Assembly: GCA_012295275.1 (NCBI GenBank)
Contig: CM022677.1
Span: 9,432,134 to 9,496,133, forward strand
Length of the DNA stretch: 64,000 nt
Direction of reading: 5' to 3'
DNA from: Chrysomallon squamiferum
Taxonomy: Eukaryota; Mollusca; Gastropoda; Neomphalida; Peltospiridae
Shown: one piece after another, positions 51,068 to 63,000 of the stretch
Numbering within the stretch: position 1 is the stretch's first letter
How the letters are laid out: the number at the start of each line of letters is the position of its first letter
Translations under genes and position numbers: made by a program
Notes under the pieces: generated by a model
Database searches by the model: none
What the model saw: only the letters and a program-made list of their open reading frames with translations
Told to the model about the DNA's origin: nothing

Positions 51068-54000
51068 TCGAGTTTGGACATTAAAATAGCTATGACATTA
51101 TGAAAAAAAACGAAACTTAATAACTTTCTGAGGGAAAAAATTAGGAATATTAGAAAAGACAATTATTTATCATTTCTGCACTGAGAATATCTAACTGTAT
51201 GTTAAATACACTGTTTAGTTAATTGAATATTAGAAAAATATGAAATTTAAAAAAAAAAAAATAAAGAAAGAAGAATTTCATATCTGGTAACGATGTTGAA
51301 AAGACAGAAAAGTTTTGTTTATTATTTCAGGACTTTCTCCGCCTCCAAGATGTCCTCCACTGAGCACTGGCAGGTCGCGACTCTGCACCAGAATTCTGCC
51401 ACGCAACGAATGTCCTAAGGGAAAATGTCCTCCAGGTGAAATAAGAATTACAAAAACTTGTTCTTCTTCATCATCACCTGAATCATCACTATCACCACCA
51501 ATACCATCACCATCATCATCATCATTTCTTCTTCTTAATTAATTTATTTCTTAAATTTTAAGGAAAAATTTGCTGCCCAGGTCCTTGTGGAGCTAAATTT
51601 TGTTTCGACACTCTGTGTCCCGCGGTGAGCACTCGTGGTCGATTTGATTGTCGTAAAATTGTAGCCAATAACCGCAACCAGTGTTCAGAGCGCAAAAAAT
51701 GTCCCAGAGGTAAGTCTGTATTCTCTAACTATAAATGGACTAATAATAAAAACAAAACAAAACATAACGACAATAATAACAATATTTACTTAACACTACA
51801 GAACCATGAAACCAAACAAACACACACACATATCGAAGAGCAAAACCGTACCAACAAACGACCAGAAAATTAAATAAAAATAATAATAAATAAATAAACA
51901 ACATAAATAATTAATAAATAAAATAAAATAAAAATAACCGCAAGCACACTAACAAAAGCACTGTACTGACCTTCATAATAAAACAACAACAACAAAAAAC
52001 AAAACAACAAACAAACAAAAAATAGGCATTTTGAAACCAAGAGTGGTATGAGTAACTGTTTATAATCTCAAACAGGAAGAATCTGCTGTCCTGGAAGGTG
52101 TGGCACGAGAAGATGCATCAAAGTGAAACGTGAGTTAAAATGTCTACACCGTCGAAATAGCCGCACGAAATAAAAGAAAGATCACTGTAAATACACGGAA
52201 ATACTTTTAAAGTAACACTGTTTCCTCTCATTATTAATGTAACATACGAATCAATCGACGTATTCAAACACGATTGTAAGTTAAATACAGTAGAAATAAA
52301 TTAATAAAATATATTTATTTACATATTATGAAAAACAGAAATAGTTGTAGTAGTTGCAGGTGTAACGTTACTGAAGTTGACTCTCACTTTCGTTTTCATT
52401 TATTATTTTAAAATAAAATGTAGTATTTTAATGACCTGTTTAATTATATAACTTTTAGCACACTGTCCCAGATTTAGATGCAAAAATCGATGTCGACATG
52501 GCTATCTCAGAAACAGATACGGATGCAGGAGTTGCCGATGTCGACGTAAGTAAATGTACATTTTGCTCTAAAGAAATTTAATGTTTTGAAAGATGATGTT
52601 GTGCCTGTCCTTCTTGATATCACGTAGGGATGAATCGAAGGATTCAGACAGGATTTTTGAGTAGAGTGGAAATAAATCTCGAGAAAGAAAGTAAAAAATT
52701 TGTTATTATAAACTAGACATAAACTAATGCTTTGAAATGCTTAAATTTATTTATTTACATATTTATCTCAGTCTGTATGTATGAATGAATGTATCCATGT
52801 ATTTATTTATAGACTTATAATTATTATTATCATTATTATTACTATTATTACTATTATTATTATAATTTTGTTTTTCAAGGATGCCCTCGCATAAGGTGCA
52901 GTCGTTGGTGTCCTTATGGTCTGAATAGAAATAGATATGGCTGTAAGGTTTGTTCTTGCAGAGGTAAGATGTTCCTTTCTTCTACATGTTATATTGATAC
53001 TTTTGAATTGTGACTGAAAATGACCATTTGTAATGTTTTTTTCTTTATGCGGAGTTAAATTCTTTACAGCTGTTTTTGTCTTATTTAAATAGGCAGGTGT
53101 CCATCAGTGAGATATGTGGACTTTAGGAGGTGCAGAAGGATGCGTGTCCGTCGACAGTGTTCCAGAAAACGAAAATGTCCGAGAGGTAAACTGAATTAAG
53201 AATACTTTTCAGACATATTGCATAGTTTTACAGAAATTGTTTCACTTGAATTGTAGAAAATTAAGAACTAAGTTGTAAATGCAATGGAGAGTTCACAGTT
53301 TCCTTTGCTTTATGATCAAAGAATTTAAAATGAACTGAAAATGAATTAGTTATTTGTAACTTAAAGCTGATAATGTAATCGTTTTTTTGTTGTTGTTGTC
53401 TTTTTCTTTTCTTTCTCTTAATCGGGAAAGGGAGAATATATGTGTGTAATACGTTAATGCGAGTTAATTCTGGGAATATTTTATTTTAGGAAAGATTTGC
53501 TGTCCAGGTATTTGCGGTTCAAGACGATGCATTAGGGTCAGAAGTAAGTAGTATTTAAAATGTTATTGTTATTCTTGTTTGGTGTATATATATATATATA
53601 TCTTTATGGATTTAGAAAATGTGGAGTTTATAAAGATTAATATTGCTAACACGATACCTTTATGATAATGTAATTCTTTTCAATTATTCCAGCATGTCCC
53701 AGACGGAAATGTAGAAGATGTCGATACGGTTATGTGAAAAACAGATATGGTTGCAGCACTTGCAGGTGTAAAGGTAACAACATTCGCTCTAACCAGTTTG
53801 GAATTGGCTTATTTCGTTGACATATAATTCAATATTTTCTTTTCTCGATCTGAATTATGAGTTTAATGTTGTGTTTTCACATATAACTTTCAGCACGATG
53901 TCCCAGGCGTAGATGCAGACCAGGATGTCGACATGGATATCTCAAAGACAGATACGGCTGCAGACGCTGCCGATGTCGACGTAAGTAAATGTACATTTCG

Positions 54001-57000
54001 CTCTACAGAAATTTAATGTTTTGCAGGATAATGTTGTGCTTGTTCTTCTTCATATCACGTAGGGATGAATCGAAGGATTCAGACAGGATTTTTGAGTAGA
54101 GTGGAAATAAATCTCGAGAAAGAAAGTAAAAAATTTGTTATTATAAACTAGACATAAACTAATGCTTTGAAATTCTTAAATTTATTTATGTACATATTTA
54201 TCTCAGGCTGTATGTATGAATGAATGTATCCATGTATTTATTTATAGACTTATAATTATTATTATCATTATTATTACTATTATTACTATTATTATTATAA
54301 TTTTGTTTTTACAGGATGCCCTCGCATAAGGTGCAGTCGTTGGTGTCCTTATGGTCTGAATAGAAATAGATATGGCTGTAAGGTTTGTTCTTGCAGAGGT
54401 AAGATGTTACTTTTATCTACATGTTATATTGATACTTTTGAATTGTGACTGAAAATGACCATTTGTAATGTTTTTTGTTTATGCGGAGTTAAATTCTTTA
54501 CAGCTGTTTTTGTCTTATTTAAATAGGCAGGTGTCCATCAGTGAGATATGTGGACTTTAAGAGGTGCAGAAGGATGCGTGTCCGTCGACAGTGTTCCAGA
54601 AAACGAAAATGTCCGAGAGGTAAACTGAATTAAGAATACTTTTCAGACATATTGCATAGTTTTACAGAAATTGTTTCACTTGAATTGTAGAAAATTAAGA
54701 ACTAAGTTGTAAATGCAATAGAGAGTTCAAACTATTCAAAGTTTACTTTGTTTTATGATCAAAGAATTTAAAATGTACTGAAAATGAATTAGTTATTTGT
54801 AACTTAAAGCTGATAATGTAATCGTTTTTTGTTTTTTTTGTCTTTTTCTTTTCTTTCTCTTAATCGGGAAAGGGAGAATATATGTGTGTAATACGTTAAT
54901 GCGAGTTAATTCTGGGAATATTATATTTTAGGAAAGATTTGCTGTCCAGGTATTTGCGGTTCAAGACGATGCATTAGGGTCAGAAGTAAGTGATTTAAAA
55001 TGTTATTGTTGTTCTTGTTTCATTCATTTAGGCGTATATATATATATATATATATATCTTTATGGATATAGAAAATGTAGTTTATAAAGATTAATATTGC
55101 TAACACGATACCTTTATGATAACGTAATTCTTTTCAATTATTCCAGCATGTCCCAGACGGAAATGTAGAAGATGTCGATACGGTTATGTGAAAAACAGAT
55201 ATGGTTGCAGCACTTGCAGGTGTAAAGGGTAACAACATTCGCTCTAACCAGTTTGGTATTGGCTTATTTCGTTGACATATAATTCAATATTTAGTTTTCT
55301 CGATCTGAATTGTGAGTTTAATCCTGTTTTTTCACATATAACTTTCAGCACGATGTCCCAGGCTTAGATGCAGACGACGATGTCGACATGGATATCTCAA
55401 AGACAGATACGGCTGCAGAACTTGTCGGTGTAGACGTTAGTAAATGTATAATTTACTTTACAGAAAATTAATGTGGTGGAAAATGATGTTGTGATTGTCA
55501 TTCTTAATGTGAGCTAGAACTAAATTCAGGGATTCATAAAGGATTTGATGTGATACTGGAGTGGAAATAAATTGGTAGAAAAGAATTCTTAATTTAGTTA
55601 TCATGAAATGAATATAATATTAGTTAGATAATTAGTTCATTAATTATTGTATTTACAGGATGTCCGCGTATTAGATGCCGACGTTGGTGTCCTTATGGTA
55701 TGAAGAGAAATAGATATGGCTGCACGATTTGTTCGTGTAGAGGTACGATTGTACTTTGTTCAATGTATTATGTTCATATTTTTAAAATGTCACTGAAATA
55801 TTGAGTACTTCGTTTGTTTGGCTTTTTTGTTTATCTTGAGTTAGATTCTTTATACCTGTTTTTATTTTATTTAAATAGGCAGGTGTCCATCAGTGAGATA
55901 TGTGGACTTTAGGAGGTGCAGAAGGATGCGTGTCCGTCGACAGTGTTCCAGAAAACGAAAATGTCCGAGAGGTAACTAGAACTAAGAACATTTATTAAAT
56001 AGCCGACTTGATAACCTTTTAAAGTATTACTATTTTAATGATACGAAATAAGCGCTACCTTACGTTTCAGAGGTTCTTGTAATTGTTTTCTTTTATAATG
56101 CAAGAATTGAGAATTCACTGAAAATATTTCATTTATTTAATTAAGAAGATGGTGTGTAACGAATCGTTTCTTGCTTGTCACTGTTTTGTTTATCTGGAAG
56201 GAGAGAATATAGATGTGTAATATGTTACGGAAAGTTAATTCAGTAAATATTTTATTTTAGGGAAGGTTTGCTGTCCAGGTATTTGCGGTTCAAGTCGATG
56301 TTTAAGACGTAAGCAAAACAATTTTCATTTTTCTTCTACGGCTTTTCTTTTTTTATTTTATTTTTTTAATGTTTTATTATTTTTCATTATTATTTTTATA
56401 TTCTCCATCATGCTTTCAGACAGTATAGATTTCATAAAGATTAATATTGCTGGTACGATACTTTTATTATAATGTAATTGTGTTTAATTATTTCAGGATC
56501 CCAGACTGAAATGTAGAAGATTATTATATAGTAATACGGTTATGTCAAAAACAGCATTGCCTGCAGATGTAATGGTAGTAACATTCGCTGTAACCAGTTT
56601 GGTTTTGGCTTATTTCTTTGACATAAAATTCAATATTTTGTTTTTGAAATCTGAAATATAATTTTAATGCTGTGTTTTCACATATAACTTTCAGCCCGAT
56701 GTCCCAGGCTTAGATGCAGACTAGGATGTCGACATGGATATCTCAAAGACAGATACGGCTGCAGACGCTGCCGATGTCGACGTAAGTAAATGTACATTTC
56801 GCTCTACAGAAATTTAATGTTTTGAAAGATGATGTTGTGCTTGTCCTTCTTAATATCACGTAGGGATGAATCGACGGATGCAGACGCGATTTTTACCGTA
56901 AAGTGTAAATAAAACTGTAGAAAGAAAGTAAAATATTGGCTATTATAAACTCGATACAAAATAATGCTTTGAATTCCTTAAGTTTATTTATGTATTTATA

Positions 57001-60000
57001 TATTTATTTATTTATTTATTTGTTATTTTTATTATTATTATTATTACCATTGTTATCATTATTATTATTTTTATTTATTTATTTAAGTTTTTTCTTGCTA
57101 AATGTATATTTTTATTATTGTAATTTTGGGGTTTTTTTTACAGGATGTCCACGTATAAGGTGCAGTCGTTGGTGTCCGTATGGTCTGAATAGAAATAGAT
57201 ATGGCTGTAAGATTTGTTCTTGCAGAGGTAAGATGTTACTTTCTTCTACATGTTATAGTGATAGTTTTTTAAAATTACAGTTAGTAATGTTTTTCGATTA
57301 TGCGGAGTTAAATTCTTTACAGCTGTTTTTGTTTTATTTAAATAGGCAGGTGTCCATCAGTGAGATATGTGGACTTTAGGAGGTGCAGAAGGATGCGAGT
57401 CCGTCCACAGTGTTCCAGAAAACGAAAATGTCCGAGAGGTAAACTGAATTAAGAATACTTTTTAAACATATGACTTCATAGTTTTACAGAAACTCTTTCT
57501 ATTCAGTCGCAGAAAATAAGCACTAAGTTGTAAATGCAATGGAGATTTTAAAGTATTCACAGTTTCCTTTGTTTTATGATCAAAGAATTTAAAATGCACT
57601 GAACATGTTTTAGTTATTTTAAAGCTTAATTAAGATGGTGATAATGTAATCGTTTCTTTGTTGTCATGTTTTTTCTTTCTCTTAATCGGGAAAGGGAGAA
57701 TATATGTGTATAATACGTTAAGGCGAGTTAAATTCAGTATACTCTGTGAATATTATATTTTAGGAAAGATTTGCTGTCCAGGTATTTGCGGTTCAAGACG
57801 ATGCATTAGGGTCAGAAGTAAGTAGTATTTAAAATGTTATTGTTATTCTTGTTTCATTCATTTAGGCGTATATATATATATATCTTTATGGATATAGAAA
57901 ATGTAGTTTATAAAGATTAATATTGCTAACACGATACCTTTATGATAATGTAATTCTTTTCAATTATTCCAGCATGTCCCAGACGGAAATGTAGAAGATG
58001 TCGATACGGTTATGTGAAAAACAGATATGGTTGCAGCACTTGCAGGTGTAAAGGTAACAACATTCGCTCTAACCAGTTTGGTATTGGCTTATTTCGTTGA
58101 CATATAATTCAATATTTAGTTTTCTCGATCTGAATTGTGAGTTTAATCCTGTTTTTTCACATATAACTTTCAGCACGATGTCCCAGGCTTAGATGCAGAC
58201 GACGATGTCGACATGGATATCTCAAAGACAGATACGGCTGCAGAACTTGTCGGTGTAGACGTTAGTAAATGTATAATTTACTTTACAGAAAATTAATGTG
58301 GTGGAAAATGATGTTGTGATTGTCATTCTTAATGTGAGCTAGAACTAAATTCAGGGATTCATAAAGGATTTGATGTGATACTGGAGTGGAAATAAATTGG
58401 TAGAAAAGAATTCTTAATTTAGTTATCATGAAATGAATATAATATTAGTTAGATAATTAGTTCATTAATTATTGTATTTACAGGATGTCCGCGTATTAGA
58501 TGCCGACGTTGGTGTCCTTATGGTATGAAGAGAAATAGATATGGCTGCACGATTTTTGTTCGTGTAGAGGTACGATTGTACTTTGTTCAATGTATTATGT
58601 TCATATTTTTAAAATGTCACTGAAATATTGAGTACTTCGTTTGTTTGGCTTTTTTGTTTATCTTGAGTTAGATTCTTTATACCTGTTTTTATTTTATTTA
58701 AATAGGCAGGTGTCCATCAGTGAGATATGTGGACTTTAGGAGGTGCAGAAGGATGCGTGTCCGTCGACAGTGTTCCAGAAAACGAAAATGTCCGAGAGGT
58801 AACTAGAACTAAGAACATTTATTAAATAGCCGACTTGATAACCTTTTAAAGTATTACTATTTTAATGATACGAAATAAGCGCTACCTTACGTTTCAGAGG
58901 TTCTTGTAATTGTTTTCTTTTATAATGCAAGAATTGAGAATTCACTGAAAATATTTCATTTATTTAATTAAGAAGATGGTGTGTAACGAATCGTTTCTTG
59001 CTTGTCACTGTTTTGTTTATCTGGAAGGAGAGAATATAGATGTGTAATATGTTACGGAAAGTTAATTCAGTAAATATTTTATTTTAGGGAAGGTTTGCTG
59101 TCCAGGTATTTGCGGTTCAAGTCGATGTTTAAGACGTAAGCAAAACAATTTTCATTTTTTCTTCTACGGCTTTCCTTTTTATTTTATTTTTTAATGTTTT
59201 ATTATTTTTCATTATTATTTTTTATATTCTCCATCATGCTTTCAGACAGTATAGATTTCATAAAGATTAATATTGCTGGTACGATACTTTTATTATAATG
59301 TAATTGTGTTTAATTATTTCAGGATCCCAGACTGAAATGTAGAAGATTATTATATAGTAATACGGTTATGTCAAAAACAGCATTGCCTGCAGATGTAATG
59401 GTAGTAACATTCGCTGTAACCAGTTTGGTTTTGGCTTATTTCTTTGACATAAAATTCAATATTTTGTTTTTGAAATCTGAAATATAATTTTAATGCTGTG
59501 TTTTCACATATAACTTTCAGCCCGATGTCCCAGGCTTAGATGCAGACTAGGATGTCGACATGGATATCTCAAAGACAGATACGGCTGCAGACGCTGCCGA
59601 TGTCGACGTAAGTAAATGTACATTTCGCTCTACAGAAATTTAATGTTTTGAAAGATGATGTTGTGCTTGTCCTTCTTAATATCACGTAGGGATGAATCGA
59701 CGGATGCAGACGCGATTTTTACCGTAAAGTGTAAATAAAACTGTAGAAAGAAAGTAAAATATTGGCTATTATAAACTCGATACAAAATAATGCTTTGAAT
59801 TCCTTAAGTTTATTTATGTATTTATATATTTATTTATTTATTTATTTGTTATTTTTATTATTATTATTATTACCATTGTTATCATTATTATTATTTTTAT
59901 TTATTTATTTAAGTTTTTTCTTGCTAAATGTATATTTTTATTATTGTAATTTTGGGGGTTTTTTTACAGGATGTCCACGTATAAGGTGCAGTCGTTGGTG

Positions 60001-63000
60001 TCCGTATGGTCTGAATAGAAATAGATATGGCTGTAAGATTTGTTCTTGCAGAGGTAAGATGTTACTTTCTTCTACATGTTATAGTGATAGTTTTTAAAAT
60101 TACAGTTAGTAATGTTTTTCGATTATGCGGAGTTAAATTCTTTACAGCTGTTTTTGTTTTATTTAAATAGGCAGGTGTCCATCAGTGAGATATGTGGACT
60201 TTAAGAGGTGCAGAAGGATGCGAGTCCGTCCACAGTGTTCCAGAAAACGAAAATGTCCGAGAGGTAAACTGAATTAAGAATACTTTTTAAACATATGACT
60301 TCATAGTTTTACAGAAACTCTTTCTATTCAGTCGCAGAAAATAAGCACTAAGTTGTAAATGCAATGGAGATTTTAAAGTATTCACAGTTTCCTTTGTTTT
60401 ATGATCAAAGAATTTAAAATGCACTGAACATGTTTTAGTTATTTTAAGCTTAATTAAGATGGTGATAATGTAATCGTTTCTTTGTTGTCATGTTTTTTCT
60501 TTCTCTTAATCGGGAAAGGGAGAATATATGTGTATAATACGTTAAGGCGAGTTAAATTCAGTATACTCTGTGAATATTATATTTTAGGAAAGATTTGCTG
60601 TCCAGGTATTTGCGGTTCAAGACGATGCATAAGGGTCAGAAGTAAGTGATTTAAAATGTTGTTCTTCTTCTTGTTTTATTCATTTAGGCTTATATATATA
60701 TACTTATGGATATAGAAAATGTAGAGTTTATAAAGATTAATATTGCTAACACGATACCTTTATGATAATGTAATTCTTTTCAATTATTCCAGCATGTCCC
60801 AGACGGAAATGTAGAAGATGTCGATACGGTTATGTGAAAAACAGATATGGTTGCAGCACTTGCAGGTGTAAAGGTAACAACATTCGCTCTAACCAGTTTG
60901 GTATTGGCTTATTTCGTTGACATATAATTCAATATTTAGTTTTCTCGATCTGAATTGTGAGTTTAATCCTGTTTTTTCACATATAACTTTCAGCACGATG
61001 TCCCAGGCTTAGATGCAGACGACGATGTCGACATGGATATCTCAAAGACAGATACGGCTGCAGAACTTGTCGGTGTAGACGTTAGTAAATGTATAATTTA
61101 CTTTACAGAAAATTAATGTGGTGGAAAATGATGTTGTGATTGTCATTCTTAATGTGAGCTAGAACTAAATTCAGGGATTCATAAAGGATTTGATGTGATA
61201 CTGGAGTGGAAATAAATTGGTAGAAAAGAATTCTTAATTTAGTTATCATGAAATGAATATAATATTAGTTAGATAATTAGTTCATTAATTATTGTATTTA
61301 CAGGATGTCCGCGTATTAGATGCCGACGTTGGTGTCCTTATGGTATGAAGAGAAATAGATATGGCTGCACGATTTGTTCGTGTAGAGGTACGATTGTACT
61401 TTGTTCAATGTATTATGTTCATATTTTTAAAATGTCACTGAAATATTGAGTACTTCGTTTGTTTGGCTTTTTTGTTTATCTTGAGTTAGATTCTTTATAC
61501 CTGTTTTTATTTTATTTAAATAGGCAGGTGTCCATCAGTGAGATATGTGGACTTTAGGAGGTGCAGAAGGATGCGTGTCCGTCGACAGTGTTCCAGAAAA
61601 CGAAAATGTCCGAGAGGTAACTAGAACTAAGAACATTTATTAAATAGCCGACTTGATAACCTTTTAAAAGTATTACTATTTTAATGATACGAAAATAAGC
61701 GCTACCTTACGTTTCAGAGGTTCTTGTAATTGTTTTCTTTTATAATGCAAGAATTGAGAATTCACTGAAAATATTTCATTTATTTAATTAAGAAGATGGT
61801 GTGTAACGAATCGTTTCTTGCTTGTCACTGTTTTGTTTATCTGGAAGGAGAGAATATAGATGTGTAATATGTTACGGAAAGTTAATTCAGTAAATATTTT
61901 ATTTTAGGGAAGGTTTGCTGTCCAGGTATTTGCGGTTCAAGTCGATGTTTAAGACGTAAGCAAAACAATTTTCATTTTTTTCTTCTACGGCTTTCCTTTT
62001 TATTTTTATTTTTTAATGTTTTATTATTTTTCATTATTATTTTTTTATATTCTCCATCATGCTTTCAGACAGTATAGATTTCATAAAGATTAATATTGCT
62101 GGTACGATACTTTTATTATAATGTAATTGTGTTTAATTATTTCAGGATCCCAGACTGAAATGTAGAAGATTATTATATAGTAATACGGTTATGTCAAAAA
62201 CAGCATTGCCTGCAGATGTAATGGTAGTAACATTCGCTGTAACCAGTTTGGTTTTGGCTTATTTCTTTGACATAAAATTCAATATTTTTTGTTTTTGAAA
62301 TCTGAAATATAATTTTAATGCTGTGTTTTCACATATAACTTTCAGCCCGATGTCCCAGGCTTAGATGCAGACTAGGATGTCGACATGGATATCTCAAAGA
62401 CAGATACGGCTGCAGACGCTGCCGATGTCGACGTAAGTAAATGTACATTTCGCTCTACAGAAATTTAATGTTTTGAAAGATGATGTTGTGCTTGTCCTTC
62501 TTAATATCACGTAGGGATGAATCGACGGATGCAGACGCGATTTTTACCGTAAAGTGTAAATAAAACTGTAGAAAGAAAGTAAAATATTGGCTATTATAAA
62601 CTCGATACAAAATAATGCTTTGAATTCCTTAAGTTTATTTATGTATTTATATATTTATTTATTTATTTATTTGTTATTTTTATTATTATTATTATTACCA
62701 TTGTTATCATTATTATTATTTTTATTTATTTATTTAAGTTTTTTCTTGCTAAATGTATATTTTTATTATTGTAATTTTGGGGGTTTTTTTACAGGATGTC
62801 CACGTATAAGGTGCAGTCGTTGGTGTCCGTATGGTCTGAATAGAAATAGATATGGCTGTAAGATTTGTTCTTGCAGAGGTAAGATGTTACTTTCTTCTAC
62901 ATGTTATAGTGATAGTTTTTAAAATTACAGTTAGTAATGTTTTTCGATTATGCGGAGTTAAATTCTTTACAGCTGTTTTTGTTTTATTTAAATAGGCAGG

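Noticed and set aside
56936-57379. Open frame of 147 codons (and 111-codon copies at 59762 and 62587) with hydrophobic start
   Set aside because: It runs through an AT-rich intron into the A2'' exon by chance; the hydrophobic part is T-rich intron sequence. The real exon is only 57144-57227 and equivalents.
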